Of a DNA stretch of 6,968 bases, positions 1-6,505 are shown piece after piece. The DNA is taken from positions 1 to 6,968 of the forward strand of contig JAAZIZ010000170.1 in assembly GCA_012800565.1 (NCBI GenBank), given 5' to 3'. A model generated the notes under the pieces. The model searched no databases, was not told the DNA's origin, and saw nothing but the letters and a program-made list of their open reading frames with translations. Position 1 is the first letter of the stretch, and each line of letters begins with the position of its first letter. Source of the stretch: Lentisphaerota bacterium. GTDB lineage: Bacteria; Verrucomicrobiota; Lentisphaeria; Oligosphaerales; Oligosphaeraceae. Both the position numbers and the translations under genes were made by a program.

Positions 1-32
1 AGCCTTTTTGGACAGGGTCTATTTAGCTTACC

Positions 33-80
33 AGTCCCATTGTCCTATTCATGCGTCCCATGCGTCCCATACGTCCCATA
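33..80. repeat. Degenerate GTCCCAT short tandem repeat
   Basis: Five copies of the heptamer GTCCCAT lie here: 34-40, 42-48 (one mismatch, GTCCTAT), 55-61, 64-70 and 73-79. The last three are spaced exactly 9 bases apart, giving a 9-bp tandem unit GTCCCATRC (ATGGGAC on the other strand). The first two are spaced 8 and 13 bases, so the array is decayed on its left side. It lies downstream of the operon terminator, outside any credible gene. The unit is far too short and has no unique spacers, so it is not a CRISPR array. Function unknown; similar short intergenic repeats are, as I recall, common in some PVC-group genomes. Confidence 0.8.
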
Positions 81-93
81 CCCTGCCACCCGG

Positions 94-143
94 AAACAAA
101 ACAGCCGGCGGGGCATCGCATTGTGCAAACTCCCGTCGGCTGT
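94..143 (-). terminator. Rho-independent terminator of the dehydrogenase operon
   Basis: Read on the minus strand, ACAGCCG (143-137) pairs with CGGCTGT (107-101). After one A/C mismatch, CGGG (135-132) pairs with CCCG (113-110 region), giving a stem of about 11 pairs with a loop of roughly 19 bases. The stem is followed directly by a T-rich run (TTTGTTT, 100-94, extended by the T at 101). It starts 17 bases after the E1 stop codon. On the plus strand no T run follows, so the direction is minus. The long loop and the interrupted T run make it a moderate rather than a strong terminator. Confidence 0.7.
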
Positions 144-159
144 CAAGGTTTAGCAGAAC

Positions 160-2616
160 TCAGACACCTTCGCGCAGAGTGCGTTCAAGTTCGCCCAGAG
201 TACGGTTGGTAACCGGTGTATAACCGGCCAGAGGCATAATGCGCTCATGGATGGAATCAAGAATCCAACTCACCTGCGGGAAGAATTTGCTTTCCAGCTC
301 CGCAGCCGGGCTGACCCAGTTATGCGAGCCGATCACGACCGGCGGGGCATCCAGGTAATCGAAAGCCAGCTGTGTCAGGTTCGCCGCGATATTGTGCATC
401 ACATTGCCGCGTTCAACGGCTTCATTGATCAGTACGACTTTGCCGGTCTTCCTGACTGATTCAAGCAGCAAATCGTAATTCAGCGGATTTATGGAACGCA
501 GATCGATGACTTCTGCGTCCAGTCCGTAAGCGGTCAGCTTGTCCGCAGCCTCCAACGCCTTGAAGAGACAGGGGCCGAAGGTGATGATGGTCAAATCCTT
601 GCCGGCTTTCTTGATGTCCGGCTCGCCGATGGGAATTTCGTAATATCCCTCCGGTACGCCGGCGCTGTGGAAGCGTTCGCCCTTGCCATAGAGCTGCTGG
701 CTTTCCAGGAAGATGACCGGGTCCGTACCGGCCAGAGCAGTGTTCAGCAGCCCTTTTGCATCGTAAGGAGTGACCGGATACACGATCTTGAGTCCGGGAA
801 TGTGGTTGACCAGGCTGGACCAGTCCTGAGAATGCTGGGCGCCGTATTTGAAGCCGACAGAAATACGCAGCACCACCGGCATCTGCAGGATGCCGCCGGA
901 CATCGCCTGCCACTTGGACAGCTGGTTGAAGACCTCGTCACCGGCCCGGCCCAGGAAGTCGCAGTACATCAGTTCGCAGACCACCCGTCCGCCTTCCAGG
1001 GCATAGCCCACAGCCGCACCCACGATGCCGGCTTCGGAAATGGGGCTGTTGAACAGGCGATGATAGGGCAGCAGCTCAGTCAGGCCGCGGTAGCAGGCGA
1101 AAGCACCGCCCCAGTCGCGGTTTTCTTCACCGAAAGCGATCATGGTGGGGTCGATCAGATAACGGTGCACCATGGCTTCAAAAACTGCATCATTGAAGTT
1201 GTACTGCTTCATGGCCGGCACAGCCTTGCCATCCGCGCCTGCGAAGCGGACTTTGCCCTGGATGCGCTTGTACTGCTCGTTGTCCTCAAGCTTCTGCAGA
1301 GTCTCGGGCGTCCGGTCCGCAAATTTCTCCACCTTGCGGTTGGAAAAGGTTACAGTCTCAATGAATTTCGACTCCATGGTCTCATAAGGAGAGATTTCCG
1401 GATCGATAGCCAGTTTGAACATCTCGAAGACCATCTCCTGGCAGCCTTCGCGCAGGCTGGCCAAATCGGCAGCGCTGGCGACCTTGCCCTTTACCAGCTT
1501 GTCATGGTAGGCGGGAATAGCGTCGGCGGCGATCCAGCGGTCGAGTTCCTCCTTGGTGCGATAGCTGGAGGCATCGGAGGGCGAGTGCCCGCCCAGGCGG
1601 TAAGTGACCACATCCAGCAGCACCGGGCCCTTGCCAGCCAGCAGGATTTCCTTCTTGCGTTTGACGGCATCGACCACAGCCAAGGGATTGTAGCCGTTAA
1701 TCCGTTCTGCATGCATCTGTTCAGGATTCACGCCGGCGCCGATGCGGGCCAGCATATCATAGCCCATGGTCTCGCCCCTGGTCTGACCGCCCATGCCGTA
1801 CTGGTTATTGAAGCAGTTCACCAGCAGCGGCAGGCCGCCGCCCAGGGATTGGTCCCACAGTTTGCGGTACTGGTCCATGGCGGCAAACATCAGCCCTTCC
1901 CAGACCGGCCCGCAACCAAAAGAAGCATCGCCGATATTGCAGACCACGATGCCGGGCTGGCGATTCACGCGTTTGAACAGAGCCGCGCCGGGAGTGATCG
2001 AGCCGGAGCCGCCGACGATGGCGTTGTTGGGATAGATGCCAAAAGGCGTGAAGAAGCAGTGCATTGAGCCACCCCAGCCCTTGTTGAAACCGGTGGTGCG
2101 GGCAAAGATTTCCGCATAAGCACCGTAGATCAGAAAGTGCCGGGCCAGGTCTTTGACATCCTTGCAGCCGCATTTTTCCACCACCCGCAGAGTCGCACCG
2201 CCGAAGAAGTCGCGCATGATTTTATCCAGTACAGCGTCATCAAGCTTGCGGATGGCAGAGAGACCCTTGGCCAGAATTTCGCTGTGGCTGCGGTGTGAAC
2301 CGAAGATATGGTCATCGGGATCAAGGCTGAAAGCCTGGCCGACTGCGGCGGCCTCCTGGCCCATTGACAGGTGAGCAGGGCCGGCGTGGTTGTATTTGAC
2401 GCCGTTGTATTCGCCCTTGAGCTTCAGTTCATTGATAATAGTCTCGAAAGTCCGCAGGATGATCATATCGTGATAGATGGTCACGAGATCAGCAGTGCTG
2501 AACAGTTTCTTCTCATCCTTGAGCTCAAGGTCGTAGCTGCAGACGGGAATGGGGGTGAAGTCGATCTGCCCCTTCTTGAACACCTCGTCCGGATAAATTT
2601 CCAAGCATTTGGTCAT
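160..2616 (-). CDS. 2-oxo acid dehydrogenase E1, fused alpha and beta subunits (thiamine diphosphate-dependent)
   Basis: This 818-residue cytoplasmic protein is the decarboxylating E1 of a pyruvate/acetoin/branched-chain-type dehydrogenase complex. The alpha half (about 45-400) shows GWGGSMH (180-186), the thiamine-diphosphate/Mg motif GDAS (229-232) closing at NN (270-271), and YRLGGHSPSD (339-348) with the conserved His344 and Ser345. A linker (about 400-470) leads to the beta half (about 472-818), with SPISEAG (524-530, Glu528 the expected cofactor-activating Glu) and AQHSQDW (593-599, His595 in the position of the E1-beta catalytic His). GDA replaces the usual GDG. It is longer than the roughly 660-700 residues of typical fused E1s, because of an N-terminal extension, an insertion near 119-166 and another at 250-262. 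The ATG at 2616 has an SD (GAAGGA, 2631-2626) at 9 bases. It is the last gene of the operon, 61 bases after E3. The E1 assignment is firm; the substrate is not assignable. Confidence 0.93.
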   Translation of the reverse strand: MTKCLEIYPDEVFKKGQIDFTPIPVCSYDLELKDEKKLFSTADLVTIYHDMIILRTFETIINELKLKGEYNGVKYNHAGPAHLSMGQEAAAVGQAFSLDPDDHIFGSHRSHSEILAKGLSAIRKLDDAVLDKIMRDFFGGATLRVVEKCGCKDVKDLARHFLIYGAYAEIFARTTGFNKGWGGSMHCFFTPFGIYPNNAIVGGSGSITPGAALFKRVNRQPGIVVCNIGDASFGCGPVWEGLMFAAMDQYRKLWDQSLGGGLPLLVNCFNNQYGMGGQTRGETMGYDMLARIGAGVNPEQMHAERINGYNPLAVVDAVKRKKEILLAGKGPVLLDVVTYRLGGHSPSDASSYRTKEELDRWIAADAIPAYHDKLVKGKVASAADLASLREGCQEMVFEMFKLAIDPEISPYETMESKFIETVTFSNRKVEKFADRTPETLQKLEDNEQYKRIQGKVRFAGADGKAVPAMKQYNFNDAVFEAMVHRYLIDPTMIAFGEENRDWGGAFACYRGLTELLPYHRLFNSPISEAGIVGAAVGYALEGGRVVCELMYCDFLGRAGDEVFNQLSKWQAMSGGILQMPVVLRISVGFKYGAQHSQDWSSLVNHIPGLKIVYPVTPYDAKGLLNTALAGTDPVIFLESQQLYGKGERFHSAGVPEGYYEIPIGEPDIKKAGKDLTIITFGPCLFKALEAADKLTAYGLDAEVIDLRSINPLNYDLLLESVRKTGKVVLINEAVERGNVMHNIAANLTQLAFDYLDAPPVVIGSHNWVSPAAELESKFFPQVSWILDSIHERIMPLAGYTPVTNRTLGELERTLREGV

Positions 2617-2677
2617 GATTGCGCATCCTTCGGTTGTTGTTAAAAGTATATTTCAGTTATCCGCATCAGTGACATCT

Positions 2678-4024
2678 TCAGGCGTGCAGCACGGTCTCTC
2701 TCAGAGCCTCCGAAACCGTCGGGTGGGGAAAGACGATCTGGCGCACATCTTCAACGCGCATTTCCATCTCCACCATCTGGACCGCACTGGCGATGAATTC
2801 GCCGCAGCAGCCGCCGATGGCGTGCACGCCCAGTACCTGACCGTATTTTTCCTGCACCAGAACTTTTACCGTTCCTGATTTGCCGGCATTGTCGACCAGG
2901 AATCTGCCGGCGATAGCCATGGGCATAACCGCCTTACGGTAGGCAATACCCTGGGCCTTGAGTTCATCCTCGGTGGCACCGACCTGGGCGACCTCCGGGT
3001 GAGTATAGATAACCGAGGGGATGGCCTGGTAGCGCATCCGGTCCGGTTTGCCGAACATATTGTTCACTGCCACAATGCCCTCGCGGGTTGCCGCATGGGC
3101 CAGCAGGCAGCGCCCGGTCACGTCACCGCAGGCCCAGACGCCCGGGACATTGGTGCGCCCGAACTCATCAGTACGGATGCCCTTGCGGTCGAAATCGACT
3201 TTCAGCTCCTCCAGACCCAGATTCTTCAGGACCGGGCTGCGCCCAGTGGCATTCAGGATATAATCGCCGCGCACTTGTTCTTCCTTGCCGTCAGCAGTCT
3301 GGAAGAACAAGTTGTTGCCTTCCAGGCGCACGACCTTGCAGGAAAGATTAAAAACGATGCCGGCTTTCTTCAGTTCAGCCAGCAGCTTCTGGGCGATCTC
3401 CGCATCGACCACGGGGGCGATTTTGGGCAGCATCTCGACCACGCTGACTTTGCAGCCGATGCTGGCGAAGAACGAGGCGAATTCCAGGCCGATAACGCCG
3501 CCACCGATGATGACCAGCTCTTTCGGGGCATGGTCCAAGGCCAGAATGCCGGTGGAATCAAGCACGGCAGGATTGTCTTTCAGGCCGGGAATGGGAGGAA
3601 CAGCCGGCACTGAGCCGGTGGCGATCAGGATATTGGCAGCCTCATAGAGCTTTCCCGCGACTTCCACCCGGTTGGCGGCAGCCAGACGGGCTTCACCTGA
3701 GATCACTTCCACGCCGGCGCCTTTAAGCATTGACGCCACGCCTTTACCCAGAGTCGAGACGACCTGCTGCTTGCGGGCCTGCACAGCGGCCATATCCAGA
3801 GTGGCTTCGCCGGAAAGCTTGATACCATACCGCGAGGCCTCATGACAGTCTTCCAGGGCCTTGGCCGAGCGCAGCAGCGTCTTGGTCGGGATGCAGCCGA
3901 CATTCAGACAAGTGCCGCCGAGGGCGTTTTTTTCGCACAAAGCGACTTTCCGGCCCATTCTGGCTGCATAAGCTGCGGCTTCATATCCGCCGGGGCCAGC
4001 ACCAATCACGATTAAATCGTACAT
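2678..4024 (-). CDS. lpdA: Dihydrolipoamide dehydrogenase (E3)
   Basis: This 448-residue flavoprotein reoxidises the dihydrolipoyl arm of E2 and passes the electrons via FAD to NAD+. An N-terminal FAD-binding Rossmann motif GAGPGG (8-13) is followed by the redox disulfide GGTCLNVGCIPTK (36-48; Cys39 and Cys44). The NAD-binding fold starts at VIIGGGVIGLEFA (171-183), the second FAD contact is ACGDVTG (298-304), and the C-terminal dimer domain ends with the catalytic HPTVSE (His434, Glu439). Length is slightly short of the usual 460-475. In the segment where most E3s have a GxxATE-like sequence this one reads GGCCGEF (404-410), with two adjacent cysteines. The ATG at 4024 follows a purine-rich stretch GAAAGAGAA (4038-4030), a weak SD. 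It sits between E2 and E1 in the operon, so it most likely serves this complex, though E3 can be shared with other lipoyl enzymes. Confidence 0.95.
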   Translation of the reverse strand: MYDLIVIGAGPGGYEAAAYAARMGRKVALCEKNALGGTCLNVGCIPTKTLLRSAKALEDCHEASRYGIKLSGEATLDMAAVQARKQQVVSTLGKGVASMLKGAGVEVISGEARLAAANRVEVAGKLYEAANILIATGSVPAVPPIPGLKDNPAVLDSTGILALDHAPKELVIIGGGVIGLEFASFFASIGCKVSVVEMLPKIAPVVDAEIAQKLLAELKKAGIVFNLSCKVVRLEGNNLFFQTADGKEEQVRGDYILNATGRSPVLKNLGLEELKVDFDRKGIRTDEFGRTNVPGVWACGDVTGRCLLAHAATREGIVAVNNMFGKPDRMRYQAIPSVIYTHPEVAQVGATEDELKAQGIAYRKAVMPMAIAGRFLVDNAGKSGTVKVLVQEKYGQVLGVHAIGGCCGEFIASAVQMVEMEMRVEDVRQIVFPHPTVSEALRETVLHA

Positions 4025-4081
4025 GTCAGTTCTCTTTCAGTTGAGTTGAAAACAAAATTTGCGGCAACTGGCGGGTGGTTC

Positions 4082-5476
4082 TCAGCCGGCGATGCAGACC
4101 AGCTCGAAATTCTCAATGATTTCCTTCAGGGTCTGCAGGAATCTGGCACCAGGCGCGCCATCAATGATCTGGTGGTTCATAGTAAGTGAGAATTGCATGA
4201 AATCCCGGTAGCTGATCTCGCCGTTTTTATCGCGGACCGGCCGCAGCAGTGTTTTACCTACGCCGAGCATGGCCAGCTGCGGGGCGCTGAGCACTGGCGT
4301 AAAGGTGGTAATGCCGAAAGCGCCCAGGTTGGAAACGGTGAAAGTAGCGCCGGTCAGCAGGTCGGGGTTCAGCTTGCCGTCGTTGGCCTGCTTGGCCATG
4401 GCTTTTACCTTGCTGCACATCTGCCCCATGGACAAAGCCTGGGCCTGATGCAGCACCGGGACCATCAATCCGCGCGGGGTATCGCAGGCGAAACCGAGGT
4501 TGATGGCGGAATGCAGCCGCACTACATTATCTGTAAACTCACCGTTCATCTCAGGGTGCTTCAGCAGCGCCTTGATCACGGCATACATGACCATGTCGCC
4601 GATATTGATATTGGCCAGACCGAGCGTCTCGCCGGCGGCTTTAATCCGCGCCCGCAAAGCCAGCAGGCCGCTGACATCGGCCTCGGCATTGAGCGTGTAC
4701 TGGGCCATCCCGGACAGCGATTCCTGCAGCCGCCGGGCGATGATCTTGCGGATGTTCGAGAGCGGTTGCTCGCTGATGACATCGGTACTGTCGCTGGCTG
4801 CCACAGGCGCAGCTGCGGCAGGCGCCGGTGCCGCGGCAGACGCAGCGCTGCTGCCGGTTTGCCCCATGTCACGGCTCAGTACCATCCCGCCGACTCCGCT
4901 GCCCTGGGCCGGCGCAGCAATGCCCGCGGCCTGCATGGCGGCTGCAGCCGGACTGAGACGCGTCCCAGTCTGGTAGGCTTCCGTGACATCCTTTTCCATG
5001 ATGCGCCCCTGCGCCCCGCTGCCCTGCAGAGTTGCCGGCAGGACAAACGGATGCTCTGCGACGAATTTGCGGGCCCGCGGACTGAGTGGCGCAGTTGCGC
5101 CGGCCACGACCGGTTGTGGGGTTGCAGCGCCAGCCGCAGCCTGGCTGGCGGGGGCGGTGGTTTCGGCGACTGCCGGGGCCGGAGCAGCAGCCGGAGCGCT
5201 GCCGCCGCCGGCCGGATGTAAGGCACTGCAGTCTTCACCCGGCTCTCCCACAGCGCAGATATTCACCAGCACTGGTACCAGGTCGCCTTCATTCCAGAAC
5301 AGCGCCAGCACAGTTCCATCCACAGTAGCCTCAACTTCAATGGCGGACTTATCGGTTTCGATGTCCGCAATGATATCGCCGCTGCTGATTTTGTCACCGG
5401 GCTTGATGTGCCATTTGCTTAAGATGCACTCCTCTACTGAATTACCGGCTTTCGGCATGACTATTCCAACTGCCAT
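4082..5476 (-). CDS. 2-oxo acid dehydrogenase E2, dihydrolipoamide acyltransferase
   Basis: This 464-residue core subunit carries the acyl group on lipoate and transfers it to CoA. The lipoyl domain (1-80) has the lipoylation motif ETDKSAIE with Lys43. An Ala/Pro-rich flexible linker (about 87-130) leads to a peripheral subunit-binding domain (131-168: LSPRARKF ... GSGAQGRIMEKDV). A second, degenerate copy of that pattern (174-204: LSPAAAAM ... GSGVGGMVLSRDM) and a second Ala/Pro linker (about 210-228) follow. The catalytic acyltransferase domain (about 236-464) contains FTVSNLGAFG (379-388) and the active-site NHQIIDGAPGARF (434-446), with His435 and Asp439; the commoner form is DHRxxDG. The ATG at 5476 has a strong SD, AAGAGGAG (5491-5484), 7 bases away. 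It starts 37 bases after the regulator stop. One lipoyl domain only. E2 identity is firm; whether the acyl group is acetyl or branched is not resolved. Confidence 0.94.
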   Translation of the reverse strand: MAVGIVMPKAGNSVEECILSKWHIKPGDKISSGDIIADIETDKSAIEVEATVDGTVLALFWNEGDLVPVLVNICAVGEPGEDCSALHPAGGGSAPAAAPAPAVAETTAPASQAAAGAATPQPVVAGATAPLSPRARKFVAEHPFVLPATLQGSGAQGRIMEKDVTEAYQTGTRLSPAAAAMQAAGIAAPAQGSGVGGMVLSRDMGQTGSSAASAAAPAPAAAAPVAASDSTDVISEQPLSNIRKIIARRLQESLSGMAQYTLNAEADVSGLLALRARIKAAGETLGLANINIGDMVMYAVIKALLKHPEMNGEFTDNVVRLHSAINLGFACDTPRGLMVPVLHQAQALSMGQMCSKVKAMAKQANDGKLNPDLLTGATFTVSNLGAFGITTFTPVLSAPQLAMLGVGKTLLRPVRDKNGEISYRDFMQFSLTMNHQIIDGAPGARFLQTLKEIIENFELVCIAG

Positions 5477-5513
5477 GGATTTGCTCCTCTTGCTGCTTGC
5501 CAGACTGACTGGG

Positions 5514-6290
5514 TTATCCTGAAATATGATTGATGCCTAATTTGGTAAAATGCTTCTGGAATTCCGCCGGGATTTCATCGCTGATGATGGTATGCAGGTC
5601 TTCCAGCCGGCCACTGCTGACAAACGATGAAACCCCGAATTTGCTGTGATCGGCCAGCAGGATGACCTGCCGGGCCCGGCTCATGGCCTGCTTTTTGGTA
5701 AATGCCTCGTTGGCATCAGAGGTACTCAACCCGTCGCTCAGGGTCAGCCCCATGGTGCCCATAAAAGCCTTATCCACGGTGATGTTCTGCAGAATTGCCG
5801 CGCTCAGCGGCCCGACCATGGTCCGGCTGATAGCCCGGAATTCCCCGCCGGTGAGAATCAGCCGATGGCCGCTTTCCATCAACAGCGAGGCAGCCATCAG
5901 AGAATTGGTAACGATAGTCAGGCCGCTGCGGCTCTCCAGCAGCCGGGCCAGATGCAGCACCGTGCTGCCGCCATCCAGATAAATGATGTCCTGCGCTTCA
6001 ATCAAAGACAATGCCGCCAAGGCAATGCGCTGCTTCTCCTCGCTCAGCTTGCTCTCCTTGTCGGAAAACAACAGCTCCGGCTGACCAGGAGTCTTCAAAG
6101 TCGCACCACCATGAAAACGCGCCAGCAGACCGCGCTCCTGCAGATTTTGCAGATCCCGACGCACAGTCGCTTCCGAAACGCCCAGACGCTCGCTCAGAGA
6201 CAAAACCGACAGAACATCAGAAGCGCGCAGCAAATCAAGTATCAATTGCTCGCGCTCAGCGGTCAGCAAACGGTGACTGGGAGTGCTCAT
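5514..6290 (-). CDS. DeoR-family transcriptional regulator
   Basis: From the ATG at 6290 this encodes 258 residues, the usual DeoR-family size. The N-terminal winged helix-turn-helix (about 11-63) reads AEREQLILDLL, then LSERLGVSEATVRRDL (32-47) and a wing ending ARFHGGA (57-63). The C-terminal sensor domain (about 78-235) has the family marks LDGGSTVLHLA (105-115), IVTNS (126-130), LTGGEFR (146-152), and LLADHSKFG (211-219) near the end. This domain usually binds a phosphorylated sugar or related metabolite. The frame is open up to 6491, but the added 67 residues are Asn/Lys/Ile-rich, unlike the family, and would cover the predicted promoter, so 6290 is preferred although no clear SD precedes it. 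As first gene of the E2-E3-E1 operon it probably controls that operon and its own transcription, and perhaps the divergent hydrolase. Effector unknown. Confidence 0.9.
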   Translation of the reverse strand: MSTPSHRLLTAEREQLILDLLRASDVLSVLSLSERLGVSEATVRRDLQNLQERGLLARFHGGATLKTPGQPELLFSDKESKLSEEKQRIALAALSLIEAQDIIYLDGGSTVLHLARLLESRSGLTIVTNSLMAASLLMESGHRLILTGGEFRAISRTMVGPLSAAILQNITVDKAFMGTMGLTLSDGLSTSDANEAFTKKQAMSRARQVILLADHSKFGVSSFVSSGRLEDLHTIISDEIPAEFQKHFTKLGINHISG

Positions 6291-6296
6291 GAGCGT

Positions 6297-6312
6297 GCAA
6301 ATTCTTGCGCAA
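6297..6312. promoter_or_regulatory. TTGC/GCAA half-site cluster in the regulator leader
   Basis: GCAA (6297-6300) and the perfect palindrome TTGCGCAA (6305-6312) lie between the predicted transcription start and the ATG of the DeoR-type gene. The same half-sites recur at 6356-6359, 6364-6369 and 6383-6386. This could be an auxiliary binding site of the regulator, but short motifs of this kind also arise by chance. Confidence 0.3.
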
Positions 6313-6325
6313 AACTGCGCGTTTA

Positions 6326-6344
6326 TGATTGAATGTGATTGAAT
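6326..6344. repeat. 9-bp direct repeat at 10-bp period
   Basis: TGATTGAAT occurs at 6326-6334 and again at 6336-6344, one base apart, so the copies sit on the same face of the helix. The second copy touches the -10 boxes of both divergent promoter candidates. It may be a binding site for the DeoR-type protein or another factor; no function is proven. Confidence 0.6.
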
Positions 6345-6369
6345 ATAATTTATTTTTGCGCGATTGCAA
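6342..6369 (-). promoter_or_regulatory. Predicted sigma-70 promoter of the regulator and operon
   Basis: On the minus strand TTGCAA (6369-6364) and TATATT (6347-6342) are separated by 16 bases, matching -35 and -10 consensus at four and five of six positions. Transcription would begin near 6335, giving a leader of about 45 bases before the ATG at 6290. This placement supports the short start chosen for the regulator. The -35 box overlaps the 6365-6387 inverted repeat. Confidence 0.6.
6344..6349 (+). promoter_or_regulatory. Consensus -10 box, candidate promoter for the divergent hydrolase
   Basis: A perfect TATAAT lies on the plus strand, overlapping the minus-strand -10 box. There is no good -35 at 16-18 bases upstream, so it would be a weak promoter on its own or need an activator. 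A second candidate lies nearer the gene: TTGTAA (6388-6393), 17 bases, TAAAAG (6411-6416), each four of six to consensus. I cannot choose between them from sequence. Confidence 0.35.
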
Positions 6370-6387
6370 GTCCTTTTGTGACTTGCA
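6365..6387. promoter_or_regulatory. Inverted repeat, candidate operator of the DeoR-type regulator
   Basis: TGCAAGTC (6365-6372) and GACTTGCA (6380-6387) are perfect reverse complements around a 7-base spacer. The half-site centres are about 15 bases apart. The site overlaps the -35 box of the regulator promoter and lies just downstream of the plus-strand TATAAT start region, so one bound dimer could block both directions. A T-run does not follow in either direction, so it is not a terminator. Assignment to this regulator rests on position only. Confidence 0.55.
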
Positions 6388-6505
6388 TTGTAAAAAATAT
6401 GCGTTAAAGTTAAAAGTTTTGTATTTAGGTGTGCATGGAGCTGTGCAATGATGGTCTGCGACGGCGGCATTTTTTCGGGAATTGTTATCAAGTGAGGTTA
6501 CAGAC

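Noticed and set aside
33..80. Possible CRISPR array
   Set aside because: Units are 7-9 bases with no unique spacers and no cas genes nearby.
8..223. Small plus-strand open frame (71 codons) with a His-Ala-Ser-type repeat
   Set aside because: The repeated residues are just the translated 9-bp DNA repeat; it has no SD, crosses the terminator and overlaps the E1 3' end.
667..2067. Long plus-strand open frame (466 codons) opposite the E1 gene
   Set aside because: It is antisense to a gene with clear catalytic motifs, shows no recognisable domain and no SD, and is explained by codon bias of the E1 gene.
2999..3613. Plus-strand open frame (204 codons) opposite E3
   Set aside because: Antisense to lpdA with its full set of motifs; no independent evidence for a gene.
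4193..5221. Plus-strand open frame (342 codons) opposite E2
   Set aside because: Antisense to a firmly identified E2; its composition mirrors the Ala/Pro linkers of E2 and no family is recognisable.
6365..6387. Inverted repeat as a terminator
   Set aside because: No T run follows the stem on either strand, and it lies within a divergent promoter region.
6291..6491. N-terminal extension of the regulator to an ATG at 6491
   Set aside because: The added 67 residues do not resemble the family, and they would cover the predicted promoter and operator; the 258-residue form matches the family length.
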